From positions 23,497,782-23,561,781 of the forward strand of contig CM030832.1 of assembly GCA_018105865.1 (NCBI GenBank): a DNA stretch of 64,000 nt, written 5' to 3'. Of the stretch, positions 44,981 through 55,686 are shown piece by piece. Source of the DNA: Metaphire vulgaris (taxonomy: Eukaryota > Annelida > Clitellata > Crassiclitellata > Megascolecidae). Under the pieces are notes generated by a model. The model saw nothing but the letters and a program-made list of their open reading frames with translations, was not told the origin of the DNA and ran no database searches. Numbering within the stretch: position 1 is the stretch's first letter; every line of letters begins with the position of its first letter. The position numbers and the translations under genes were made by a program.

Positions 44981-46877
44981 CTAAGTCATAAGCAAGCGTA
45001 CATCTTCCAACGTTACATCATCGCGCCTATAATGGTAGGGTATAAGATCGCCCTTTAGAGGAGTCTTATACGCTCTGCTCTGTCGTAATGCGGCAAGAAG
45101 TATCGCTGCGCTAAAAAGATCATTTTCAACCAAGTGAAACAAGCTCTTTTGAAGTTGACTGGAAAATGAGCCGGTGCAATGAGCAGACATCATCTTTTTG
45201 AGAGACTACTTGTGTTCACATTGAATGTAGAGGTATTTCAGAAATTCACAGGCGTCCAGTTTTAAACATATTTCGTGCGCATTTGAGGAAATCAGCGATT
45301 CAGAAGAAGATATATTTCTGTGCAAAGTAGCAAATCCTAAGACAACTTGCAAATGTTCATCATACATCTGTGATAAACTGTTGCAAATCAAGATTGGTAC
45401 GAGCGAACACAGCGTCCTTGGGCCTATGTTAATACACGCAGTCTCCGTATTCTTAAGCAGGTCAAAGCATTTGTTGATTTCGTTAAGAGATTCGTGGTAA
45501 GATTCCATTGTGTAAAGAAGATATTTGCCCGGTAAGCAGACGCAGCGCACTGCAGTGGCAAGATTTTTAACTTCGCATGAAAGCCATCATTATCACGACG
45601 TTCTAAAAGACATCGGCGATAGACACAAACTGAGTTTCCTAGCCGTTTCCGAAGTAAAATCTCATTAAGGCTTTCGTAGCCTGAGAGGTCACCACTGATG
45701 TTAGGATACAAAACAGAATTATTGATTTTACTCAAAGCGCATTCTAAATTTTCAAAACAGGCAACATAGTCTTTGCTTTCTTTTCTTGAGGTAACATTGT
45801 CGATGGACATTAAACGAAGATGTGCTTCAACTGCTGCATGAATATTTTTTATTCTTGGTAAAAACCATTCACTTTCAGACAAATTTTCGCCAAATCGTCA
45901 ATTTAATTCTTTATTCATCGGAAATAATATCGACATTGAATGAAGACAATGGCAATCGAATGACATTTCAAAACCTAGAATGTCTGTACCAGAAAGTGGG
46001 ATTTCATGTTTATTTTGCAAATATTGATCCAGCAGTAATTTCAGTTTTTCTCCAAATTCTTTTTTATCTCTCAAATTACTCATTATATTGCATTCAGGAA
46101 TGAAATAACTCGGACAGTATTTCTCATATAGACATCTGAGAAACCGAGAGAACAATATATTTACACAGTTGCTCTCGTTTTGTTCACTCCAAAATGTTGG
46201 AGGGAATTCTTCGCAAGCCCATAGCATGAGCGTCTTGAAATAGTACGTTTGTAAATTTTCTTGTTCATCATCATCGCAAGACAATGAAATATGTTTCTTT
46301 ATTACTCGAATAATGTGATAAACGACCTTCTGAATTTTCGTCCAACCGTGAATCAAAAGAAGTTCCGCTTTTGAGAATGAGAATCTCCATTCTGTGTCGT
46401 CACAAGAGCTCCATGTACGAAGTTTAGAAACAAAATGACAACCGCCTCTTGTTATCCTAGCGATCAATTTCTCATTCGGCCATCCGTGAAATCTATTGCG
46501 TCTTCTCCATTCTTCGGCTTCAGGGGGCCAATACGGACAGTAAACTGAAAATACTTGGTCTACACATGAAGCATAGCATGTCGGAACTTCATTTTTATAT
46601 ATTAGTTTCTCTTGCATTGATGGACCGCCTGTGCTTATTTCCTTCAGTAGAGGTGGTCGATGGTAGTATGTTGGTGCGTCGTCCATATTGTTTTTTTCTA
46701 TCATAAGTCTAGCAAATCCTGGAGGAGTGTCCCTGCTGTCTATTCTAAAAATCCTTCATCTTATGTTTGACGGAGGATTTCTGTTCCATGGAATTGCACA
46801 AGAATCTTGACAGTAGAACATCAAATCGCGATCTGTGGGGTTGCTTGCGGTATATTTCATCGGAAGTTCAAGCTCGG
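44981..46877 (-). pseudogene. Mab-21-domain (cGAS-like nucleotidyltransferase) pseudogene
   Basis: Read on the minus strand from 46877: ELELPMKYTASNPTDRDLMF holds the DxD of the nucleotidyltransferase core, followed by DSRDTPPGFARL, YCPYWPPEAEEWRRRNRFHG, GWPNEKLIARITRGGCHFV, DTEWRFSFSKAELLLIHGW, YYFKTLMLWACEEFPPTFW and CPSYFIPECN, the C-terminal helical part of Mab-21 domains, then a long non-domain tail. Family members include cGAS and Mab-21-like proteins; many invertebrates have expansions linked to innate immunity. Breaks: in-frame TGA at 46756-46758, TGA at 45898-45900, TAG at 45206-45208, and a frameshift near 45540. All four segments lie in order with no intron between. The upstream GS motif is missing because a repeat element joins at about 46872. 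Confidence 0.85.
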
Positions 46878-47325
46878 TTTTCAGATCGCCATCAGCCGCC
46901 GACTCTGCCTGATCGGCGGCGTCAGTTTCCCTTTCCGGCTCTCCGACATCAGAGGAGGTGTCCGCGGCTGCCGGGCAGGCAGCACACTGAGGACGGCCGC
47001 TCCTCAACGTAGGGCTCTCATTTTCCTCCTCTGACTCTCTTTCCGTTCCGGCCCCGGCCTCGTCCGAGAGACCCTTTAACTCATGCCTCTTATCGCTGGC
47101 CACCGCTTGGTCTCGGCGCCTTAAGCGATTTCGATAGGTATTCCTGGTCTCTGGCTTCGACTTGGCCCCACGTCTCTTCATTCTCGGTAATTTAGCCGTT
47201 TTCCGCTTATAGACAGGCGGCGTTGTCTCTAGCCTGTTGCGGCTTCTTAGCACGCTTTCACCAAAACCGAGGTTACCCATGCCTGAATGGACGGCGTCCA
47301 CTCTTTTTCTTGGCCGTCGATTCAC
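46756..47325 (-). CDS. chimeric ORF: gag-like repeat fused to Mab-21 core
   Basis: One 189-codon open frame. The first 150 codons are the repeat's basic-then-acidic ORF (KTAKLPRMKRRGAKSKPE, RRRDQAVASDKRHE, CPAAADTSSDVGEPERETD); the last 40 are the Mab-21 catalytic segment, with the junction at about 46872. Whether it is transcribed or translated is unknown; it stops at 46756, so any product would be a short chimera without the Mab-21 helical half. Confidence 0.6.
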   Translation of the reverse strand: MNRRPRKRVDAVHSGMGNLGFGESVLRSRNRLETTPPVYKRKTAKLPRMKRRGAKSKPETRNTYRNRLRRRDQAVASDKRHELKGLSDEAGAGTERESEEENESPTLRSGRPQCAACPAAADTSSDVGEPERETDAADQAESAADGDLKTELELPMKYTASNPTDRDLMFYCQDSCAIPWNRNPPSNIR

Positions 47326-48640
47326 CCAAACCGTCCCCCCGCGCCTTTACGACAGGCGTCACAGCGACTTTCAAAGACACGGACACAACTTGCCTTTATT
47401 GGTTTATTTTTATTTATTAATAAACCAAGCAACAATGACAACAATGGCTAGAGTGGCAACATTGGTAACACGGACAAAGACGCGCTGACTAGACGCAGTC
47501 CGGACAGCCACAATAACTAGCGTCAACGGAAATGCAATCAATAGCCTTTGATACGTCAGTATGAAACGATAAGCTTTAGCACTTTAAACGGGCTCCAAAT
47601 ATTCGCGTTCAATCACTGTGCTTTCTTTACTCTATCGCCTCACAGTATAAGCGGCCACACTGCGAAAACCTCATGTCATGACAATAACTAAAATTTTCAG
47701 AGTTTTGAAACTTTTTTGACGGACACTTACGCGGATTTTTCATCAGTAGTCTGTGTTTTCGCGTAGTTGCCGTCAATAGGAAAAAATAGGGACCTGTTTA
47801 ATAACGTTTTCCTTAGCGGTGGTCAGGGGCCTCGTCTACGGCTAAGCGACGCGGCAATAGCTCCTGCCAGCTGGGCGCGCGTGTCAAGCGAACTTTAGTT
47901 ACAACAGCCGCCTGCGTCTGCCTATTGACGCGGGCTACATAAAGTCCCATATTTCGGAGATTTTCGATTTTTAGAACCAGCCCTTGAGGGCGCTCGCTCC
48001 CAAATGTCCCTATCTATGTGTTTTATCCGTCAGAAAGTTTAACTTCGGACCCACCCCTCTAGCGTCGTCGGCAGCGGCGAAAGGCGCTTCGCCGCCGGCG
48101 ACGCGCATCGCCAACAGGTCCTGGTGGTCCGAGCGCCGGTCTCTAGGCGGAATTTTAAACTGTAGGGCCACGTCCGCTTAGGTGCCGTGAGAGCAGGGAA
48201 CCTAAGCAGTGGTGTCGTCGTTATCGGTGATAAGCGACCCCGTCTACGGCCCAACCCTTCTCTAACCACCCCTGGTAGCCCGGGCGCCGGTGTTCAGGCG
48301 TAAGCATCGACTACACAGCCGGCCGGCCGCTGCCGTTCTCTCTCCTTCTTTCCATCGCTCCAACCGCCTGTTCCCTTCGTCAGCAGCCAGCCAGCCGCCG
48401 TCTCCGCGCAGCCTCTGTCAAACAGGCGACGATCTTTCAGCGGCCAAACTCTCTACTCGCTAAAAACCCCCGGGAACCTATATAATCGTTGCCGGTTTTT
48501 ATAGCCCATCTCTCGGTGTTTGGGCGACCGTGGTGATTCTAAAATTTTTACCGAAGCCTTAGCGTCTTAGCCTAGCGCGTACTCTGTCCGTTTTACATGA
48601 ATTAAAAACTTTATTAATTAATTCAAATTAGTACAAAATA
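46872..48640 (-). mobile_element. gag-like repeat element, copy B
   Basis: Reverse-orientation copy of the element at 60815-63270, without the hAT insertion found there. Shared phrases include GACGCCTGTCGTAAAGG-type leader sequence, TTTATTAATAAACCAAGCAA (poly-A signal region), CTCTGATAGTTTCA-like stretches, and the outer end TTACATGAATTAAAAACTTT near 48594. It ends within CCGAGC at the Mab-21 junction, about 100 bp short of the GAGCCGGGGTCGCCAC end of A and C. Confidence 0.75.
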
Positions 48641-48705
48641 CATTATTACCAACGCTAATTAATTAGTTTAAATTATTAACTAACAAGTTTATGCAGTTAC
48701 AATCT

Positions 48706-48707
<2 letters not shown>

Positions 48708-48804
<97 letters not shown>

Positions 48805-48806
48805 GG
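48708..48806. repeat. (TAA)n microsatellite
   Basis: About 32 TAA units, the longest pure trinucleotide tract in the right half. Confidence 0.97.
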
Positions 48807-48829
48807 CCTAATAATAATAATAATGTTTC

Positions 48830-49735
48830 GCTATCTGTGGCACATGGTAGCCACAGTATACTCATCTAATCATTTGCTATGCAAAATGACTACTATTTTG
48901 AAATTAAATAGGATTGAATCAGTTGTCGGTGGATCTACGAAGGAGTACCGGTTGATCGCGGCTAAAATAATAAAATAAAATAATCTAAAATATTTAATTT
49001 ACTCATTCGATTCAGTTACTTTTTCCATTTAGACAGTTGAACCCACATCAGTCATCTTCTTCCTAATCGATCATCGCCGTTTTTCATTATCACCATCTTC
49101 ATCGTAAGCATCGTATCTTCATCGTAGCAATTATAAATATTTGAAATTTTCCGTGACTGTGTGTATAAATTTAGAAATTAAAATCTTTATTCTAGAAATA
49201 GATTCGTTCAAAAAATTCTCCATCGGTTGATAATCCGCAAGTCTCTCCATCTTTGTGCTAAATCAATCGAAGGCCACATATATGCGAATCTCTTTTCTAA
49301 AAGGCAGATAACTCTTCAGCGTCATCTTTAGCATTCTGTCGATGTCATCGTCGTGTTTATCATCGTCCACCTCATGTAAACTTAAACAACATTTTATAAC
49401 CACTCACATGAGTTTGTATTGTCAGAGACTGCCTATTCGCTAAACCTTTACTTACCTTGCAAACGGAAGATATGGTACGTTTAATGAAAGCGGGACATTT
49501 TCAAATTATCAGCCGAAATGCACAAATCAAACAATATATTCTGTGCTTCTGTGCGAACAAAAAGCAGGAGCTACTAGGTTTGAATGCTAAAATCGACAAC
49601 TGGTACAAAAGTGACTGTCATGCAATTTCACATGGGTTTTTGTGTGCCTTTGACTTGTCTTTCAGGTTGCCTATTAATTATTGAAAAACGTGCAATAATT
49701 AATTGGCTCCTGTAAAGACAGAGCGTGGATAATCA
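48830..49735. other. no recognisable feature
   Basis: AT-rich, with TCATCATCGT-like low complexity near 49080-49130. No exon recognised. Confidence 0.5.
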
Positions 49736-49738
49736 CTC

Positions 49739-49990
49739 AGAGATGTCCATGGGTTGGGTTACCCCATGGTTTGGGTTGGGTTGGATTGGGTTGGGTCAAG
49801 ATTTTTCCATATTAATGGTGGGGTTGGGTTGGGTCAGAAAATAAGTCATGGTTTAAGAAACTATGATGTATTACAGTGGATTGGGTGGGTCAAGTAACTT
49901 ATCATCGGCATGGGTTGGGTTGGGTCGGGTTGGAGATCTGATGGGTTGGGTTGGTTTGGGTTCTAAAAATGGACCCATGGAATATCTGTA
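49739..49990. mobile_element. MITE-like element with GGGTT arrays
   Basis: Ends CAGAGATGTCCATGGGT and ACCCATGGAATATCTG are inverted repeats. The interior carries GGGTTGGGTTGGGTTGG arrays at three places. The G runs could form quadruplexes; it is not a TTAGGG telomere repeat. No 8-bp duplication is seen. Confidence 0.7.
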
Positions 49991-50399
49991 ATTAATGCCT
50001 TGTCATTTTTAAGGGACAGAATTTCGCTATAAATACCAAACATGTCCTGATTTTCGTAAGCAAGTGATTCTCTCTTGCGCTCCAAAATTTCCTAAAAGTA
50101 CTGAATATAAAGTAACATTTGAAAGAAATCAAAAGGCATCCATGTCCAAGATATATTTCATTCGAGACTCTCCTGACCGTAAAATCTCACTTGTACTATA
50201 CAGCTTAATCTATGCAACTAAATCTCAATTGAACTACCAAGATGATAAAAGTAAAAATTTACAGCAACAGCAAAATAATTAGAATTGAATGTCATTTGTG
50301 GCTATTGCTCAAATAAGAAGAACATTAGAAAGTAAAGGTATTGGGCGAGTTTAAGATCTCCGGACACAGTATTCTAGGCAAGCAGCGACGCAAGAAGAA

Positions 50400-50945
50400 G
50401 ATGCTGAACGTGAAACCTAAATTCGCGCCAGGTTGGATAAAGGTCAAGCAAAGCACTACAGAATCTATGGAAAAGCCACGACATATCGATAACAACAAAG
50501 ATCAAAATATGGAAAACTCTAGATTGGCCGGTGGCAACATATGGATGTGAGACATGGACTTTGAAAAAAAGAGACGAAGCAAGGATCAAGGGGTTCGAGA
50601 TGAAAGGATTAAGACAGATTCTGCATATATCATGGACAGAAAAAAGAACTAATGAATGGGTATTAGAGAAGGGAGGTGTTACAAGAGAATTTTTGGAGTC
50701 TATCAAAAGAAAAAACTGTCGTACTTTGGCCACATCAGCGAGAAAGACAGGTACCTGTTTGGAAAAAGAAATGATACAAGGCACAACTGATGGAAAAAGG
50801 CAAACCCAAAACCAGATGGACTGATAACATCATGCAATGAACTGGAAAGACAATGGAAATGGCGATCCGAATGACAGACAACAGAAAACAGTGGAACAAT
50901 CTCATTCATGATGGGGTCTACCCTCGTAGCGAGGATGGCTAAGAG
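50400..50945 (+). pseudogene. LINE ORF2 C-terminal remnant
   Basis: TYGCETWTLKKRDEARIKGF then LRQILHISWTEKRTNEWVLE and, in shifted frames, a LSYFGHIS-type stretch and YPRSEDG at about 50930. This is the familiar YGCETW...W.D..TN..V......L...I..R.L.Y.GH tail of non-LTR retrotransposons. Frameshifts occur at about 50725 and 50770. Confidence 0.9.
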
Positions 50946-50964
50946 ACAATACAAGAAATCTTCA

Positions 50965-51300
50965 CCCTAAGAGCGAGCGCCGAATTTCCAATCTGATTCA
51001 CGATTTTCCACAGAAGTCTCCTTACACGCAGCGATTGTATTCATCTAGTAACAAGCGCTACTCTATTGCAACTTCAAAGCCACTTTAAATCACCCTATGG
51101 ATGGAATAGGACTGTAAATCTTGTCTTGTTTTTGTTAATTATAGCATATCGCACAATCTCAAGGCACTTACTGTCTTCGCCTTATGAGCGCTGGATTTAC
51201 AATCTGATTCACGACTTTCTATAGAAGTCTCCTTATACGCAGCGATTGTATTCATCCGGTAACAAGCGCTACTCTATTTCAGGCTAACCTCTAAGCTGCC
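50965..51300. repeat. tandem duplication of about 215 bp
   Basis: CAATCTGATTCACGA, GAAGTCTCCTTA and ACGCAGCGATTGTATTCATC occur at 50990-51060 and again at 51200-51270. Confidence 0.85.
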
Positions 51301-51640
51301 GCCCGGCGTTATCTTCGTCATTTTTGTTATGGCTTAGCTTTATACTTTTTCGACAGCTAGGCCTCTCTATCATAATTTACATTAATTATGGCTGGGTGAT
51401 TTTGAAACACTTATGTGTTTTAGTTTTTTTATTGCGCTAAATTTACTTCCGTTTCCAGGCTCTTTTGTCCGATGTTAGTTTTCTTCCTTCTACAATTTTC
51501 AGTTGTCTTTCTTTGGGGTCTTCGTGCATGATTCACTGTACATTTGATGAAAATTGGCTTGTGAGGCTTTGGCTTCTACTGAAGAGGCGCAAAACCGGTT
51601 TGAAGGCCTAGAGCAATTACCATTATTACTGTATATAATA

Positions 51641-52131
51641 ACTAGCTGTTTACCCGAAAAAATGACGGGGAGAATGGCTGATTTACTATCCGATTTATTG
51701 CAAATATTAGAGAGAGCATATTGCACAATGAATAATTGTCGTCAACTTGCCACCTTTCCTTCAACCGAATTAACGCCCATTCACAGCTGAATCGACTGGA
51801 GACACTTGGTACATAAACAACAAAAGTGTTGATAAAGAAGTTTTAACTAATTTTCGAAAACTGGTAAAACAAAAAGAATTATGCGAAAAGAGATAATAAG
51901 TTTTTATATGGAATGTTATTTAAACCATTTAAGGGATTCTAAGGAGAAATGTGGACAAGTTTACAACATTTCTCATTGGAACCCCGTAAATACTGTGAAT
52001 GGGACTTAACTCGGTGGAAGGAAAGGCGGCGAGATAAGAATAATTAAATGTGTAAAATGCTATAGCATTTGCAAAAATTAGGTAATAAATTAGTCATTCT
52101 CCATGTCATTTTTGACGGGTAAACAGTTAGT
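51641..52131. mobile_element. inverted SINE-type dimer with ACTAGCTGTTTACCCG ends
   Basis: Left end ACTAGCTGTTTACCCG and right end CGGGTAAACAGTTAGT are inverted repeats, next to ATGACGGG/TTTTTGACGGG. Each half also contains the SINE body motif: CCTTTCCTTCAACCG with GTTAACGCCC-like sequence on the left (reverse) and TTAACTCGGTGGAAGGAAAG on the right. So the whole is a foldback made of two opposed units. Confidence 0.75.
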
Positions 52132-52962
52132 TATAAAAATAGTTGTTTTCGAGGATCAACACGCGACAAGAATGAGGATGTGATTCATAAATCAGGAGAT
52201 CATGTTTAAAACGGCCTGTTCTAAATGCCTACAGGACCTACATGTTTTTTTAATTAGAGAGCGAAAGCAGTAGAAATGAAAGCGAAAATGACTTAAATGT
52301 CAATGAGTGCATGCATATAAGATTGTGAAGTTTCTTCTTCTTTCTTTCCTTCCGTCGTAATACAGGGCACCTAAAGAGAAAATGACCCATGGGTATAGGT
52401 CACATGTGTATAATTTTTATACGAATATACGAGAATTTTATACGCTATACTTAAGCTAATTTTGAGTGATTCATTGCCTTATCGGCTAGCCTGCAGCTCT
52501 AAGAGGAAGTCGAAACTCCTTTCGAAGGTTGATAATTAATGATTTTGAAAATTCATACGCGAACTTTACATGAAATGTACAGTAGGCCTATAAGGGCTAT
52601 TGCCGCATATCTCGAAGTTAGGCAAAAGTGGCTGGGGCAATTGTCTGATTCCGTTGGCGTCGACATATTAGTTAGCATACAAGAATTGCTATGCCTGCTG
52701 CAAAAATCGTGGCCAAATTTCATCAGGCCTTACATTTTGACCCGATAATTAATTAATTATTGACAACTGGTGAGAAGCGAAATGAACGCACGAGATATTT
52801 ACCAGAAAATAGCGATTTTGCAGTCTTTTTCCTTCCGCGTTTCAAAAACCTCATGCATAATTAATAGGCTATTTCTTATATCAAATTGTGTCACTAATCT
52901 CATATAATAATTCCCTTTGTCCATTAATTATGTCAGTCACGCTACGCGGCAGATGTTGGACG

Positions 52963-53260
52963 CAGTGGCGTAGCCAGGATTTCCGGAAGGGTGGTTTGGT
53001 TTTTGGCTTTGATCTTGACCAACTTCGAAAAAATCTTGACAAGCAAAGAAGGCCGCCGTCTCAAATTCCCTTCACAAATTTCATGGCAAGCAAAAAAGGT
53101 CGTCACCTTACATCCACATTCTGCAGCGCAATTTATTTATTTTAGGTCGCCAGCCTAGGGGTGTCTAAATAAAAAATTAAAATGTGTGGAAATACATAAA
53201 CAATTTTCGTCGTCAGCCAAGGGACTTAACCCCAACCCCACCCCCTTGGCTACGCCACTG
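52963..53260. mobile_element. hAT-type MITE, CAGTGGCGTAGCCAGG family
   Basis: Inverted ends CAGTGGCGTAGCCAGGATTT and CTTGGCTACGCCACTG with perfect 8-bp duplication GTTGGACG (52955-52962 and 53261-53268). Two minus-strand copies of the shared block (53036-53054 and 53088-53106). Confidence 0.95.
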
Positions 53261-53299
53261 GTTGGACGTCGTCGTTGGTATAGGAAACCAAATTTTATA

Positions 53300-53680
53300 A
53301 TATACGGAGCGTTCGACGAAGCGTTTTTATTGCAACTTGAGGCGTCCTGATTGATTGCACGTTGTACCCCTCCTCTTTGCCAAACCCCACACCCCGAGCC
53401 CACTCCACACCCTTCAGCACCCATCTCCGCCCTTCCTCACCAGCCCTGACATCGTTTCCAGGCCCGCACAAACCCCCGTTTCGAAAACACGCACAATCCA
53501 CTTTCCACCTCCCAAACCTCTCTTCTCTCCCTCCCCTTTTCCAACCACCTTCTTCAACAAATTCCCGCCCCAACCTCACACCTCGACGTCATCCCGCACC
53601 TCTCCCCAACCCATTCTTGCCCTACCCCACCGACCCTACCCCCGGTTCGCAAACACGAACAAACCCAGCGACGTTAATTT
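53300..53680. repeat. pyrimidine-rich arm of an inverted pair
   Basis: Begins ACGAAGCGTTTTTATTGCAA then becomes C-rich (CACCC, CTCCC, CCAACC units). The reverse complement of both the leader and the rich tract is at 57205-57810. ORFs rich in Pro and Ser here are compositional. Confidence 0.7.
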
Positions 53681-53869
53681 GCCAGAACCAGTTTTTGCTC
53701 ATGGACAATTGTACGTTCCACTCACCAGATGTCACAATCATACTAATTTAAAGGTCCCCATCAACACCTATGTGGATCAAGGAAACTTTTTTGACGACAA
53801 TCACAAATTCACCAAAAATGTTGTTATTATTAATGAATTATTGTACTAACCATTTGACGACCGTGACTT

Positions 53870-54212
53870 TATATGTCCCAAATTATTCCTTAGGACCCAG
53901 TAAAGATAACAAGTTTTTGATTGGAATATTATTTAAAAATAATATTCCATATAAAAACTTATTATCTCTTTTCGCAGAATTCGTATTATTTTTTGAAAAT
54001 AGTTGACAACTTCTTTATGAACACTTTTTTGGTTTCTGTACAAAGCGCCCCCAGCCGACTCATCTGTGAATGGGCGTTAACTCAGCTGAAAGAAAGACGG
54101 CGAATTAAAGACAATTCATTGCGCAAAATGCTATAACATTTTTAAAAATGTGGGTTGTCAAATGGCCGGTAATTTTTCATCCCGGTCATTTTTGACGGGT
54201 AAACAGCTAGTC
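53870..54212. mobile_element. ACTAGCTGTTTACCCG-type element, right half
   Basis: Ends ATTTTTGACGGGTAAACAGC (about 54184-54203) and contains AAAGCGCCCCCAGCCGACTC and GTTAACTCAGCTGAAAGAAA of the SINE body. An inner foldback surrounds GGAATATTATTTAAAAATAA (53925-53960), also present in the 51641 element in reverse. Confidence 0.65.
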
Positions 54213-54436
54213 ATCAAAGAGAATAGAATAGTCAGTTAATGGCGGCGATACGACGCAATACCCGATGATCGCGTTTTCGGATCGAACCATAATCTAGCAC
54301 CATTTGTTTCCCCACCCAATTCCGTAAATATTCCATTCTGGCAACCACATGATTAATTTCTTCCTCAGTCGATCACAGCTGTTTTTCAGCATTTTCGCCT
54401 TCTGCAAAATTATCTTCACCACAGCAATTATATAGA

Positions 54437-54590
54437 TACTAGGCGTTTACCCGTCAAAAATGACGGGGGAGATTGGCTGTTTACCCCCCGATTTTGCGCA
54501 AATGCAATAGCATTTTGCGCAATTAATTGTCCTTAACTCGCCGCCTTTTCCTTCAACCGAGTTAACGCCCATTCGCATGAATTTTCTGAA
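54437..54590. mobile_element. ACTAGCTGTTTACCCG-type element, left half
   Basis: Starts ACTAGGCGTTTACCCGTC with AAAAATGACGGG, followed by the reversed SINE body (CGCCGCCTTTTCCTTCAACC). It faces away from the right half at 53870-54212, so the two do not form one element unless the order was rearranged. Confidence 0.65.
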
Positions 54591-54724
54591 ACTTGATAGT
54601 CAACGTAAGTGTACTGATTTGGCAGTGTCGAACAGCATGCAGTGCTTGATTCTCTTGTTTGCTGTGCTGCTTTTTCACGCCGAGCAACAGCCTGCTACTC
54701 ATTCTCATTTGATTGTCGCAAACC

Positions 54725-55215
54725 TTGTGAACGCTATACTTTTTTGTTTTTCACGGAGAGTTAGAAAGAGGAATAAAAAAGCTAAACAATGGTGCAAACC
54801 TCATGTTCTGAGCTCTTATATAGCCTAAGATATAGCAAATTCAAAAAAATTTGGAAATTTTCTCAACATTCAAAACTTTCGCGAAATTCACCGATGATAC
54901 TTATGCTCAAACATTGGGGTCATCGGGATAGAATTGATAGATCTTTGCCAAATGTCAACCGATTTTCACACCTTTTGGTTTATTTTGTTCCTCTGACATC
55001 CCTTTATAACTTTACCGCTGACAAAAGTGTGGTTACCGCTGAAAAAGTTTGCTAGGGGGCTTTAAATTTTGTTGGGGGAGAGGGTGATATTTTAGGCCGT
55101 AAAGTGGGCTCTACCCCGAAATTTTTTGTTTTGCACGGACGGTTAGAAAGAGGACTAAATCTAAACAATGGTGCAAACCTCGTCTTTTTAGCTCCTATAT
55201 AGCCTCAGATATAGC
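54725..55215. repeat. duplicated block about 385 bp apart
   Basis: GTTAGAAAGAGGAATAAA, CTAAACAATGGTGCAAACCT and AGATATAGCAAATT occur at 54760-54842 and again at 55141-55222. Confidence 0.85.
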
Positions 55216-55686
55216 AAATTTAAAACGTTACAGCAATCATTTCTGAAGAACGCTTTTCCAAAAATTAAATCCCCAGTACGGTGACGGCGTCTGAAAATTT
55301 AATCCCCACTTGAGGGGTTAAATTTAAAAAATAGGTATTGAAAGTAGGAATGAATAAATACACTGGTTTACGTCAATTTTGTTGACTTGAAGACAACATG
55401 TGATCTTTATGTATTTTGGTGTGCTGAATCAAAAACTCACACCCATTTCCTCCTATCACGTCCAGTTTTTCCGCAAAACGCTGTTTACTGATTTACTATT
55501 TACAGTAATAACGTAACATTATGTATTATAATTCTTTAGCTATATTGAATATGCAAAAAGATAAGGATGTGCAAAAAGATATGCTTAATATGCAGTGGAC
55601 ATAACTATTTAATAATACAACAGTTTAATAGGCAGTTTTAAACTGCAGACGTCAGCATTTTATGGATATAGGCCTATATAAGCAGC

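Noticed and set aside
45206..46758. Selenocysteine or programmed stop read-through in the Mab-21-type gene
   Set aside because: Three stops of two kinds plus a frameshift and a missing N-terminus fit decay better; no SECIS-like hairpin was seen by eye.
53355..53849. 164-codon Pro/Ser-rich ORF
   Set aside because: It follows the pyrimidine-rich arm of the inverted pair; its composition, not homology, keeps it open.
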